Source of the DNA: Glacieibacterium frigidum
Lineage (GTDB): Bacteria > Pseudomonadota > Alphaproteobacteria > Sphingomonadales > Sphingomonadaceae
Direction of reading: 5' to 3'
Length of the DNA: 64,000 nt
Assembly (NCBI RefSeq): GCF_007097155.1
Contig: NZ_VJWA01000001.1
Location: forward strand, 124,001 to 188,000
A program made the translations under genes and the position numbers. Of the stretch, positions 38,103 to 48,312 are shown piece after piece; positions within the stretch are counted from its first letter, which is position 1; every line of letters begins with the position of its first letter. A model generated the notes under the pieces. That model was not told the DNA's origin, searched no databases, and worked only from the letters and a program-made list of their open reading frames with translations.

Positions 38103-38885
38103 TTGGCCAAGCACATGAGCGCTGACGGCAGAGAGAAAAGTCATCCCGCCCCGATCGACAGGGTGGTTGCCGGTCCGGACCGAAGTATCGTCAAGAACCG
38201 CCTGCTGGCGGCACTGACCGACGAAGACTATGCCCTGCTCGCAGGCGGTCTGACGCGTGTCGAACTCGCGCGCGACGAGACCATGATCGAGGCCGACTCG
38301 AAAGTCGACTTCGCCTGGTTTCCGGAAAGCGGCGTCTGTTCGATGATCGCCACCAATCCGGCCGGCAAGCAGGCCGAGATCGGCCTGATCGGGCGCGAGG
38401 GGCTGGTCGACACGACCGTCGTCCACGGCACCGATCGCACCCCGCTGATGGCGGTGATGCAGATCGCCGGCGTCGCGTGGCGCATCCGTGCCGACCTGCT
38501 GATGCGCGTCCAGGCCGATCGGCCGCGGATGCACGCGCTGCTGCTCGCCTATGCGCAGGGCTTCTTCATCCAATCGGCGAGCACTGCGCTGTCCTACGCC
38601 GCCTACAGCATCCCGCAGCGCCTCGCGCGCTGGCTGCTGATGACGCAGGACCGGCTCGACGGCGACGAGGTCGGGCTGACCCACGAACGCTTCGCGCTGA
38701 TGCTCGGCGTGCGCCGGGCGGGCGTCACCGTCGCGGTGCAGACGCTCGAACGCCGCAACCTGGTCGAGGCGCGGCGCGGCGCGATCCGGATCGTCGACCG
38801 GGCGGGGCTGCGCGACTATGTCGGCGACGGCTACGGCGCGCCCGAGGCCGAGTATGAGCGGCTGCTGGGGATCGCGCTGAAGTAG
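38103..38885 (+). CDS. Crp/Fnr family transcription regulator
   Basis: 260 residues from a TTG that has AGGAG six bases upstream; an ATG lies four codons on. Residues about 30-150 form the cyclic-nucleotide-type sensor (LLAALTDEDYALLAGGLTRV, WFPESGVCSMIA, EIGLIGREGLVDTTVV) and about 185-250 the Crp winged helix (LTHERFALMLGVRRAGVTVA, LERRNLVEARRGAIRI). The residues that grip cAMP in Crp and the Fe-S Cys of Fnr are not evident, so the signal is unknown. Targets unknown. Confidence 0.85.
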   Translation: MAKHMSADGREKSHPAPIDRVVAGPDRSIVKNRLLAALTDEDYALLAGGLTRVELARDETMIEADSKVDFAWFPESGVCSMIATNPAGKQAEIGLIGREGLVDTTVVHGTDRTPLMAVMQIAGVAWRIRADLLMRVQADRPRMHALLLAYAQGFFIQSASTALSYAAYSIPQRLARWLLMTQDRLDGDEVGLTHERFALMLGVRRAGVTVAVQTLERRNLVEARRGAIRIVDRAGLRDYVGDGYGAPEAEYERLLGIALK

Positions 38886-38923
38886 CGCTTGTCGCGAGCG
38901 CCCGGCCCCGCGACAAGCGGGCG

Positions 38924-40102
38924 GTGACGACGATCCTCGCGACCATCGAACTCGGCCTGCGCTTCGGCCATATCGCGCATATCGCCCCCGTGGCGCGGGG
39001 GCTCAGGCGGCGCGGCATCGCCACCGCGGTCGCCGTGCGCGATGTCGTCACCGCGAGCGAGGTCGGCGACCGGCCGTTCGCGGCGATCCTGCAGGCACCC
39101 TTCTACCAGCGCCCGGTGCCGCGGGTGCCGACGCTGACCTATGCGCAGGTCGTCGCCGACGGCGGCCTGGCCGATGCCGATCATGCGACCGCGCTGGTCG
39201 CGGCGTGGCTGCTGCTGTTCGACGGCGTCCGCCCCGACGCGCTGGTCAGCGAATTCGCGCCGCTTTCGCTGCTCGCCGCGCATGTCGCCGGCCTGCCAGC
39301 GGTGCGGTGCGGCCAGGCCTGGGTGGCGCCGCCCGGCGTTCGCCCGCTGCCGACGCTGATGCCGTGGCTGGACCATGACGAGGATGCGCGCGGCGCGGCG
39401 GGCGCGGTCGCCGATGCGGTGGTGGCGACGGTGTGCAGGCGGTTCGCGGCACCACCGCTCGACGGCCTGCCCGAACTGCTCGCTCAGTCGCCGCGTTTCC
39501 TCGGCACCTGGCCCGAACTCGACCATTATGGCGTGACGCCGGGCGCCACCTATTACGGCCCAATGACCGGCCTCGGCGCCTCTGAGCGCCCCGCGTGGCC
39601 GGAGGGCGCGGGACCGCGCGTCTTCGTCTACATGCCCGCGACCCATGCGGCCGCCGGGCCGCTGGCGGCGGCGCTGACCGAACTCGGCTGGCCGACGATC
39701 TGGCACGGCACGGGCGGCTGCCCCGCGCCGCCGGCCGCCAATATCACCGTGTCGGCGGCGCCGGTCGACATCGCGCACGTGCTCGGCGGTGCTCAGCTCA
39801 TCGCGGGGCGCGGCGGGCATGCGACGGGGTGCGACGCGCTGCGCCACGGCTGCGCGCAGCTGATCGTGCCCGACACGCTGGAGACGGCACTGCTCGGCTG
39901 GCGGCTGGAGCGCCAGCATCTGGGTCGCCAGCTGCCCGAGACGCCCGACAAGGCAATGGTCGTCGCGGGGCTGCGCAGCCTGGTCGATGACCCGCGCATC
40001 GCCGCCGCGACCGCCGCTGCCAGTGCGCGCTACGCGACCTACGACCCCGTCCGCGCCGAGGACCAGCTGGCGCGCGACCTGTGCGCGACCCTAGGCCTGT
40101 GA
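38924..40102 (+). CDS. Glycosyltransferase, UGT/GT1-like
   Basis: 392 residues from GTG. The layout is GT-B: an N-terminal half beginning ILATIELGLRFGHIAHIAPV (acceptor side, typical GHxxP-like opening) and a C-terminal donor half with RVFVYMPATH, PVDIAHVLGGAQLIAGRGGH and TGCDALRHGCAQLIVP, equivalent to the UGT nucleotide-sugar motif GHGG/PxxxDQ. Sugar and acceptor are unknown; GT1 members glycosylate lipids, carotenoids or natural products. Its stop overlaps the mutT start as GTGA. Confidence 0.7.
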   Translation: MTTILATIELGLRFGHIAHIAPVARGLRRRGIATAVAVRDVVTASEVGDRPFAAILQAPFYQRPVPRVPTLTYAQVVADGGLADADHATALVAAWLLLFDGVRPDALVSEFAPLSLLAAHVAGLPAVRCGQAWVAPPGVRPLPTLMPWLDHDEDARGAAGAVADAVVATVCRRFAAPPLDGLPELLAQSPRFLGTWPELDHYGVTPGATYYGPMTGLGASERPAWPEGAGPRVFVYMPATHAAAGPLAAALTELGWPTIWHGTGGCPAPPAANITVSAAPVDIAHVLGGAQLIAGRGGHATGCDALRHGCAQLIVPDTLETALLGWRLERQHLGRQLPETPDKAMVVAGLRSLVDDPRIAAATAAASARYATYDPVRAEDQLARDLCATLGL

Positions 40103-40536
40103 GGATCCGCCCGCGCTTCGTGCCGTGCCCGGGGCCGCCGCAGCGCGCCGGGCTGCCGCTCGTCACGGTTGCCGCAGCCGCGCTGATCGACGCCGACAGG
40201 CGCGTGCTGGTCGCCGAGCGTGCGCTGGGCGTGTGGGAGTTTCCCGGCGGCAAGCTGGAACCGGGCGAGACGCCCGAGGCGGCGCTGGTTCGCGAACTCG
40301 CCGAGGAACTGGGGATCGAGACCTCGACCGCCTGCCTGACGCCGGCGGGCTTCGCGAGCCATCAGGCCGAGACGCGGCACATTCTGCTGCTGCTGTTCGC
40401 GTGCCGCAACTGGGGCGGCGAGCCCGTCGGGCTGCAGGGGCAGGCGGTACAGTGGCGGCGCGTCCCCGAGCTCTACCGCCTGACGATGACCCCCGCCGAC
40501 GTGCCGCTGATCGGGCAGCTGGACCAACTGCTCTAG
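40099..40536 (+). CDS. mutT: 8-oxo-dGTP diphosphatase, MutT-type Nudix hydrolase
   Basis: 145 residues. The Nudix box is complete (GGKLEPGETPEAALVRELAE then ELGI; Gx5Ex7REUxEExGU). VWEFPGGKLE before it and the C-terminal WRRVPELYRLTMTPADVPLI are as in MutT, which clears oxidised dGTP from the nucleotide pool. GTG overlaps the glycosyltransferase stop. The 3' end overlaps the convergent methyltransferase gene by four bases. Confidence 0.85.
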   Translation: MRIRPRFVPCPGPPQRAGLPLVTVAAAALIDADRRVLVAERALGVWEFPGGKLEPGETPEAALVRELAEELGIETSTACLTPAGFASHQAETRHILLLLFACRNWGGEPVGLQGQAVQWRRVPELYRLTMTPADVPLIGQLDQLL

Positions 40537-41339
40537 ACCCGGCTGTTCAGCGCCCGCGCGAGGCTGACCTTGCCGCTGCCGCGCGCCAGCGGCTGAGGCT
40601 GCGACGGGGCGGGGGCCCAGCCGGTCAGCGTGACGACGTCGACGTTCACCGCGATCCGTCCGTCGGGGCCCGCGCGGGCGGCGAAGCGTGCGGCGGCGTC
40701 GGCCAGCACGTCGCGGCGCAGCGGCGCGCGCTGGGTCAGCGCATTGCCCTCGCCCATGCCGCGCACGTCGGCGAGCAGCGCGAACAGATGGTCGTAGCGC
40801 ACGGTCAGCGTGTCGATGTCGGCGACCGGCAGCGCGAACCCTGCGCGCTGGAGCAGCGCGCCGCCCTCGCGCGGGTCGACCGCGGGATGGGTGCGCGCCG
40901 CGACACGCCCGGTCAGCGCGATCTCGGCCGCGAGCAGGTCGGCGCGCACCTCGCCCAGCGTCGCGCCGGCGAAGAAGCTCGCGACGAACAGCCCGTCGGG
41001 GGCGAGCACGCGCCGCGCCAGCAGCAGCGCACCGGGCAGGTCGCCGACCCCCTGCAGCACGCCCGCCGAGACGACGAGATCGAAGCTCGCATCGGCGAAC
41101 GGCAGCCGGTCCTCCTCGCCGATCACGTCGCCGTGCGTGAGGCCGAGGCGGAGCGCACCCGGCAGCCGCGCCCCCATCGCGCCGCCGATGTCGAGCACGC
41201 GGGTAAAGTCGCGCCGCACGACGCTCAGCCGGTCGGCGATGCCGTCCGCAAGCGCGTCGCGCAGGAAACCGTGTCGGCCAAGGTCGGCGCGGCGCGCATG
41301 GGCACGGCGGGCGCGCCGGTTGAAGATGTCCTGCGCCAT
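40533..41339 (-). CDS. SAM-dependent methyltransferase (BioC/NDUFAF5-like)
   Basis: 268 residues. The N-terminus AQDIFNRRARRAHARRADLG and the motif VLDIGGAMGARLPG (SAM site), then LPFADASFDLVVSAGVLQGV and VLAPDGLFVASFFAG are typical of the BioC/NDUFAF5 group. Mitochondrial NDUFAF5 is a complex I assembly factor that hydroxylates an arginine, so methylation is not certain. ATG at 41339 is used, since upstream codons are unlike the family. It lies convergent with mutT and divergent from comF. Confidence 0.78.
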   Translation of the reverse strand: MAQDIFNRRARRAHARRADLGRHGFLRDALADGIADRLSVVRRDFTRVLDIGGAMGARLPGALRLGLTHGDVIGEEDRLPFADASFDLVVSAGVLQGVGDLPGALLLARRVLAPDGLFVASFFAGATLGEVRADLLAAEIALTGRVAARTHPAVDPREGGALLQRAGFALPVADIDTLTVRYDHLFALLADVRGMGEGNALTQRAPLRRDVLADAAARFAARAGPDGRIAVNVDVVTLTGWAPAPSQPQPLARGSGKVSLARALNSRV

Positions 41340-41705
41340 GCGCCGCCTATGCCAGCGCGCGCGGGGGATGGGAATTGCGCGAACCAAAAGACTTGACATT
41401 GAGAACCAAAATGGTTATCACCTCGTCATGCGCGGGGCTTCCCAACCCTCGCGCTGCTACGGACCCGTCGCGCTGGCGGACCGTGGCGACCGAACGATGC
41501 ACGGGCACACGAGGCCGCGCCGGCGGCGACACCCACGACCCTTCGACCCCCTTTTCGTCACCGCCGCCTCGCCCGTGCATCGCCGATCGCAGACCGCACT
41601 TCGTCAGCCTCCCCATCCAGTCAGCGCCGGATGGGACCATGAGGACGGCGGAGCGGACCATGTAGCTCTCCCCGGAGGCGTAGGATTGCCGGCCAGGGCT
41701 CCGGC
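41340..41705. other. 366-base gap with a promoter-like segment, no convincing gene
   Basis: The left end (41381-41421) carries a promoter and operator-like repeat, described separately. The rest (about 41422-41705) would be transcribed toward comF. Open frames from ATG 41411 and 41429 run through it but are Pro/Arg-rich, lack a ribosome site and look like background. A long 5' leader or a small RNA is possible; I see no named riboswitch. Confidence 0.45.
41381..41421 (+). promoter_or_regulatory. Sigma-70-like promoter with embedded 21-base operator
   Basis: TTGACA at 41393-41398 and TATCAC at 41416-41421 are 17 bases apart, a good -35/-10 pair. The spacer and -10 hold an inverted repeat TGAGAACCA-N3-TGGTTATCA (41400-41420, eight of nine pairs). 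A further GAACCAAAA at 41381-41389 repeats the one at 41403-41411 exactly 22 bases (two helical turns) upstream. A repressor binding here would block the promoter. The regulator is unknown. Confidence 0.55.
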
Positions 41706-42500
41706 GTGCGCTTCGCAATCCGTTTCGCATGCGATACGCTGCGCCGCGTGACCCACGCCGCCCTCGCCACCCCGCTGCGCTGGCTGCGCGCCGGCGGCAA
41801 CGCGGCGCTCGACACGATCCTGCCGCCGCGCTGCCCGTCGTGCCGCGAGATCGTCGGTCGCGACGGCAGCTTCTGTGCGCCGTGCTGGACGACATTGCGC
41901 TTCATCACCGCGCCGTGGTGCGCCGGGTGCGGCGTGCCGTTCGACTATGACATGGGATCCGAGGCGCGCTGCGGTCCGTGCCTCGACACGCCGCCGCGCT
42001 TCACCTCGGCGCGTGCCGCGCTGGTGTACGACGGCGCTGCGAAGCGCACGCTGCTCGGCTTCAAGCACGGCGACCGCCAGCATCTCGCGCGGCTGATGGC
42101 GCCGCAGCTGGCACGCGTCGGGGCGGGGCTGTTCGATGGTGCGCTGCTCGTGCCGGTGCCGCTCCACCGCTGGCGGCTGTGGTCGCGCGGGTTCAACCAG
42201 GCGGCGCTGCTGGCGCGGGCGCTGGCCCGGCGAACGGGCACTGAGCTTACGGTCGACGCGCTGGTCCGCGTGCGCCCGACGACGAGCAGCCGCGGCATGG
42301 GGCGGCGGGCGCGGGCGCGGAACGTCAAGGACGCCTTCCGCGTCGCGCGGGCGGACGTCGTGCGCGGCCGGACGGTCGTGCTGGTCGACGACGTGCTGAC
42401 CACCGGTGCAACCGCAAATGCCTGTGCGCGCGTTCTACTGCGCAGCGGCGCACGCGCGGTCCATGTCTTGACCTGGGCCCGCGTTGTGCGCGACGTTTAG
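41706..42500 (+). CDS. comF: ComF family protein (double zinc ribbon and phosphoribosyltransferase fold)
   Basis: 264 residues from GTG; the GTG at 41749 region or later starts are possible because the conserved part begins near residue 30. Zinc-ribbon pairs CPSC, CAPC, CAGC and CGPC in the first third are followed by a phosphoribosyltransferase-like domain ending in VVLVDDVLTTGATANAC, the PRPP motif. ComF takes part in DNA uptake in naturally competent bacteria; in many non-competent species its role is unclear. grxC follows 16 bases after its stop. Confidence 0.88.
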   Translation: MRFAIRFACDTLRRVTHAALATPLRWLRAGGNAALDTILPPRCPSCREIVGRDGSFCAPCWTTLRFITAPWCAGCGVPFDYDMGSEARCGPCLDTPPRFTSARAALVYDGAAKRTLLGFKHGDRQHLARLMAPQLARVGAGLFDGALLVPVPLHRWRLWSRGFNQAALLARALARRTGTELTVDALVRVRPTTSSRGMGRRARARNVKDAFRVARADVVRGRTVVLVDDVLTTGATANACARVLLRSGARAVHVLTWARVVRDV

Positions 42501-42516
42501 GCTCAGGAGTTTTTGA

Positions 42517-42774
42517 ATGCCGAAGGTCGAAATCTATACGAAATTCTTCTGCCCCTACTGCACGCGCGCCAAGGCGCTGCTCAAGTCCAAGGGCGTGGCG
42601 TTCGAGGAGCACGACATCAGCATGGGCGGCGAGCGCCGCACCGAAATGCTGGCGCGCGCGCCCGGGCGCACGACGGTGCCGCAGATCTTCATCGGCGACA
42701 CGCATGTCGGCGGCAGCGACGATCTCGCCGCCGCCGACCGCTCGGGGCAACTCGACGCGCTGCTGGCGGCGTGA
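42517..42774 (+). CDS. grxC: Glutaredoxin 3
   Basis: 85 residues, one thioredoxin fold. Active site CPYC at residues 12-15, then the glutathione-binding TVPQIFIGDTHVGGSDDL segment. It reduces protein and ribonucleotide-reductase disulfides with glutathione in the cytoplasm. CAGGAG lies before the ATG. Its stop overlaps the nitrilase-family start (GTGA). Confidence 0.95.
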   Translation: MPKVEIYTKFFCPYCTRAKALLKSKGVAFEEHDISMGGERRTEMLARAPGRTTVPQIFIGDTHVGGSDDLAAADRSGQLDALLAA

Positions 42775-43589
42775 CCCTGCGCATCGGCGTCCTGCAGACG
42801 ACGACGGGCATCGACGCGGCCGCCGGCGCGAGTGCGCTGGTCGAAGGCATTGCGCATCTGGCGGGGGAGGGCGCGAAGCTCGTCTTCACTCCCGAGATGA
42901 GCGGCGTCCTCGACCGCGACCGCAAGCGGATGACGCCGAACCTGCGGACCGAGGCCGACGACCCGGTCCTCGCTGCGGTCCGCGAGGCGGCGCGCGCGCA
43001 CGGCGTCTGGGTGCAGCTCGGTAGCCTCGCGCTGCTGCCCGAGCCCGGCGCTCCCCTGCCGGTTAATCGCGCCCTGCTGATCGACGACGGCGGCGCGGTC
43101 GTCGCGCGCTACGACAAGATTCATCTGTTCGACGCCGAGGTCGCGGGCGGCGAAAGTTACCGCGAGTCGGCGGGCTATGCGCCGGGCGACCGCGCCGTGC
43201 TCGCCGAAACGCCGTGGGGCAGGCTCGGCCTGACCGTCTGCTACGACGTGCGCTTTGCAGCACTTTACGCAGCACTCGTGGAGGCGACGATCATCGCGGT
43301 ACCCGCCGCCTTCACCCGGCCGACCGGTGCGGCGCACTGGCACGTCCTGCTGCGCGCCCGCGCGATCGAGACGGGGTGCTTCGTCGTCGCCGCGGCGCAG
43401 ACCGGCACGCACGAGGACGGGCGCAGCACCTACGGCCATTCGCTCGTCGTCGCGCCGTGGGGCGAGATACTGCTCGACATGGGCGAGGCGACGGGCGCGG
43501 CGACGGTCGACCTCGACCTGGATGCCGTCGCGGCGGCGCGGGCGCGCGTGCCCGGCCTGCGCAATGCGCGCGCCTTCGCGCCCGCATGA
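42771..43589 (+). CDS. Carbon-nitrogen hydrolase (nitrilase superfamily, Nit-like)
   Basis: 272 residues from a GTG overlapping grxC. The Glu-Lys-Cys triad is in place: LVFTPEMSG (Glu), ARYDKIHLFD (Lys) and GLTVCYDVRF (Cys). The sequence resembles the Nit1/Nit2 branch, which hydrolyses deaminated glutathione or omega-amides; sitting next to glutaredoxin supports a glutathione-related repair role, but that is inference. The stop overlaps the DUF1178 start. Confidence 0.87.
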   Translation: MTLRIGVLQTTTGIDAAAGASALVEGIAHLAGEGAKLVFTPEMSGVLDRDRKRMTPNLRTEADDPVLAAVREAARAHGVWVQLGSLALLPEPGAPLPVNRALLIDDGGAVVARYDKIHLFDAEVAGGESYRESAGYAPGDRAVLAETPWGRLGLTVCYDVRFAALYAALVEATIIAVPAAFTRPTGAAHWHVLLRARAIETGCFVVAAAQTGTHEDGRSTYGHSLVVAPWGEILLDMGEATGAATVDLDLDAVAAARARVPGLRNARAFAPA

Positions 43590-44005
43590 TCGTCTTCGAC
43601 CTTCGCTGCGGCAATGCCCATGTCTTCGAGGCGTGGTTCGGCTCCACCGCCGACTATGACGCGCAGGTCGCCCGCGCGCTGGTCGCCTGCCCGATCTGCG
43701 ACGACACCCAGATCGCCAAGGCGGTGATGGCGCCCGCTGTCCCGTCCAAGTCGAACCAGGCCGCCAGTCCCGCGCAGGTCAAGGCGGCGCTCGGCACGCT
43801 TGCGGCGGTGCAGGCGAAGCTCGAGGCGAACAGCGACTATGTCGGCCCCGCCTTCGCGACCCAGGCGCGCGCCATGCACGACGGCGACGTGCCGCCGCGC
43901 ACCATCCACGGCGAGGCGACGCGGGCCGAAGCCGCCGCGCTGGTCGCCGACGGCGTGCCGATCGCCGCGCTCCCTTTCCGCTCGAAAGCCGCGGCCGATG
44001 CTTGA
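43586..44005 (+). CDS. DUF1178 family protein
   Basis: 139 residues. It starts MIVFDLRCGNAHVFEAWFGS and has CPICDD at about residue 36, together a small zinc-ribbon-like domain, followed by a helical, Ala-rich part with VGPAFATQARAMHDGD and PPRTIHGEAT, the usual DUF1178 end. Function is not established. It is translationally coupled to the nitrilase-family gene, a pairing often seen in alphaproteobacteria. Confidence 0.88.
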   Translation: MIVFDLRCGNAHVFEAWFGSTADYDAQVARALVACPICDDTQIAKAVMAPAVPSKSNQAASPAQVKAALGTLAAVQAKLEANSDYVGPAFATQARAMHDGDVPPRTIHGEATRAEAAALVADGVPIAALPFRSKAAADA

Positions 44006-44015
44006 GGACCTGCCC

Positions 44016-45500
44016 GTGAAGTTCGCCGTCGCCCTGCTGCTTATCGCCACCCCGCTCGCCGCGCAGGACAAGCCCGACGCGAAAGCCGACGCCCCCATCC
44101 CGCCGCCGACCGTCTCGGTCACGCGCCACAGCGGCAGCTTCGGCGGGGTCACCGTCAACTACACTGCAGTAGCCGGCGAAACCTATCTGAAGGGCCCCGA
44201 CGACAAGGCCGCGGCGGCGATCTTCTCGACGTCCTACGTCAAGGACGGTCCCGTAGACCCGCGCCGCCCGGTCACCTTCCTGTTCAACGGCGGACCCGGA
44301 TCGGGGTCACTGTGGCTCCACATGGGGGCGTTCGGCCCGAAGCGCGTCAAGCTGCCCGATGCGAAGGACGACGGCGCCGCGCCGTACCCGATCGTCGCCA
44401 ACCCCTACTCGCTGCTCGATGTTACCGACCTCGTCTTTATCGACCCCGTCGGCACCGGCTTTTCCAAGGCGCTCGGCAAGACCGAGGCGAAATCCTACTG
44501 GGGGGTCACCGCCGACGCGAAGTCGGTGGCGCAGTTCATCCGGCAATGGCTGAACGCCAACGGCCGATGGAACAGCCCGAAGTTTCTCGGCGGTGAAAGC
44601 TATGGCACCACCCGCTCGGCGGCGGTGACGCGCGAGCTCGAGGGGACGTACAACGACGTCGCGCTGAACGGCGTCATCCTGATCTCGACGATCCTCGATT
44701 TCGGCGCGCAGGCGCAATCGGCGGGCAACGAGATGCAATATGCGCTGACCCTGCCGTCGATGGCGGCCGCCGCCTGGTACCACAAGGCGATCCCCAACCC
44801 CGGCCCGTCGGTCGAGCCCGTCGTCGCGGCCGCGCGCGCCTGGGCGACGGGGCCGTACCTGACCGCGCTGGCCAAGGGCAATTCGCTCCCCGCCGAGGAG
44901 CGCGCCGCGGTGCGCAGGCAGCTCGCGGCGTTCACGGGGCTCAGCGAGACCTTCCTCGACCGCGCCGACCTGCGCGTCACGCCGGGGCGGTTCTACAAGG
45001 AGCTGCTGCGCTCGCGCGGTCAGACGATCGGTCGCCTCGATGCGCGCTACACCGGCGTCGACTACGACAGCGCCGGCGAGGACCCCGACAACGACCCCAG
45101 CTTCTACGGCATCGACGCCGCCTATACCGCCGCGATGAACGCTTATGTACGCGGCGACCTGGGGCTGAAGATCGATCGCGATTACGTCACGATCGGCGGC
45201 ATGCGCGACTGGGACTGGAAACTATCGGGCCGCCGCGACGAGGGCGCGTACCTCAACGTCGCGCCGTACCTGGCGCAGGCGCTGCGCGAGAACAGCAAGC
45301 TCAAGATCTGGGTCGGCCAGGGCTATTACGATTTCGCGACGCCCTTCTACGCCGCCGAATACAGCCTCAACCGCACCGGCTTCCCGGCCGGCCGGGTCGA
45401 GTTCCATTACTATCAGTCGGGGCACATGATGTACGTGAACACCCCCGACCTGACCAAGCTGTCCACCGACCTCCGCGCCTTCATCCGCCGCCAGCTCTGA
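44016..45500 (+). CDS. Secreted serine carboxypeptidase-like protein (peptidase family S10)
   Basis: 494 residues from GTG at 44016, which has GAGGA seven bases upstream; an ATG at 43998 inside the previous gene would add six. Signal peptide FAVALLLIATPLAAQ. S10 features: FLFNGGPGSGSLWLHMGAFG, FIDPVGTGFS, the nucleophile in FLGGESYGTTRSA, Asp in GYYDFATPF and His in YQSGHMMYVN. The enzyme would remove C-terminal amino acids or related acyl groups in the periplasm or outside. No partner genes nearby name a substrate. Confidence 0.88.
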   Translation: MKFAVALLLIATPLAAQDKPDAKADAPIPPPTVSVTRHSGSFGGVTVNYTAVAGETYLKGPDDKAAAAIFSTSYVKDGPVDPRRPVTFLFNGGPGSGSLWLHMGAFGPKRVKLPDAKDDGAAPYPIVANPYSLLDVTDLVFIDPVGTGFSKALGKTEAKSYWGVTADAKSVAQFIRQWLNANGRWNSPKFLGGESYGTTRSAAVTRELEGTYNDVALNGVILISTILDFGAQAQSAGNEMQYALTLPSMAAAAWYHKAIPNPGPSVEPVVAAARAWATGPYLTALAKGNSLPAEERAAVRRQLAAFTGLSETFLDRADLRVTPGRFYKELLRSRGQTIGRLDARYTGVDYDSAGEDPDNDPSFYGIDAAYTAAMNAYVRGDLGLKIDRDYVTIGGMRDWDWKLSGRRDEGAYLNVAPYLAQALRENSKLKIWVGQGYYDFATPFYAAEYSLNRTGFPAGRVEFHYYQSGHMMYVNTPDLTKLSTDLRAFIRRQL

Positions 45501-45548
45501 GCGCAGGGGCTTGGCGCGGCCCGGCATGGCGGCTAGGTCGGCCCCCAC

Positions 45549-45625
45549 GCGCCCGTAGCTCAGCCGGATAGAGCAGCGGTTTCCTAAACCGGAGGTCGGG
45601 GGTTCGATTCCCTCCGGGCGCACCA
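45549..45625 (+). tRNA. tRNA-Arg(CCT)
   Basis: 77 bases with encoded CCA. Acceptor stem GCGCCCG/CGGGCGC, D arm GCTC...GAGC, anticodon loop TTCCTAA with CCT at the centre, T arm GGGGG-TTCGATT-CCCTC. The first pair of the anticodon stem would be G-G and is unpaired; the other four pair. It decodes AGG. It separates housekeeping genes on the left from the aromatic catabolism genes on the right. Confidence 0.95.
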
Positions 45626-45649
45626 TTTTCCGACCTGCGCGCCAGGCTG

Positions 45650-47560
<1,911 letters not shown>

Positions 47561-47568
<8 letters not shown>

Positions 47569-48232
47569 ATTTCAGCCCGAGCGCCGCGAGCTTGCCGCGC
47601 ATGTCGTACATGTCGAGCCCGAGCTCGCCCGCGGCGAGGCGGCGGCGCTTGTCTTCCTCGGCCGCTTCACGCTTCTGCGCGGCGGCAAGCACTGCCCCGG
47701 CGGTGGCGCGCGGCACGATGCAGACCCCGTCGTCGTCGGCGATCACGACATCGCCCGCATGCACAGCGGCACCGCCGCACACGATGGGGACGTTGACCGA
47801 CCCCAATGTCGCCTTGATCGTCCCTTGCGCGCTGACCGCCTTCGCCCAGACCGGGAAGCCCATCGCGGTCAGGTCGCGGATGTCGCGGACGCCGGCGTCG
47901 ATGATCAGCCCGCGGCAGCCGCGCGCCTGCGCCGAGGTGGCGAGCAGGTCGCCGAAATAGCCGTCCTCGCACGGGCTGGTCGGGGCCAGCACGAGGATGT
48001 CGCCGGGCTGCAGCTGCTCGATCGCGACGTGCACCATCCAGTTGTCACCCGGCGGCGCGCTGATCGTCACTGCCGATCCGGCGACGCGCGCGCCGGTGTA
48101 GATCGGCCGCAGCCGGCTCCCCATCAGCCCGGTGCGCCCCTGCGCCTCGTGGACGGTCGCGACGCCGCACGCCGCGAGGCCGTCGATAACTGCGGGGGCA
48201 GCCCGCTCGACCGAAGTGATGACAATCGACAT
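47561..48232 (-). CDS. ligK: 4-carboxy-4-hydroxy-2-oxoadipate aldolase/oxaloacetate decarboxylase
   Basis: 223 residues, RraA-like class II aldolase. Signatures include [57 protein letters not shown] (Asp/Arg metal and pyruvate site) and [17 protein letters not shown]. It cleaves the last intermediate into pyruvate and oxaloacetate. First gene of ligK-ligU-ligI, divergent from the LysR gene; a perfect 8-base inverted repeat lies nine bases before its ATG. Confidence 0.92.
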
Positions 48233-48240
48233 GGACTTTG

Positions 48241-48268
48241 CTTGTCCGCGGCGGCGCGCCCGGACAAG
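48241..48268. promoter_or_regulatory. Inverted repeat between ligK and the LysR gene, candidate operator
   Basis: CTTGTCCG-N12-CGGACAAG, a perfect 8-base dyad, sits nine bases before the ligK ATG and 44 bases before the LysR ATG. LysR regulators bind imperfect dyads in just such divergent gaps, and its position would let one protein control both transcripts. The dyad overlaps the ligK ribosome-site region, so repression of ligK translation or transcription is also possible. Confidence 0.6.
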
Positions 48269-48312
48269 TTGAAATTCTGGACCGGCGATAAGTTCTGGCT
48301 AAGAGTCCTTCG

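Noticed and set aside
41375-41665. Plus-strand frames starting at 41375/41411/41429 behind the promoter
   Set aside because: Pro/Arg/Ser-rich products in two overlapping frames and no ribosome site; listed only as a leader region.
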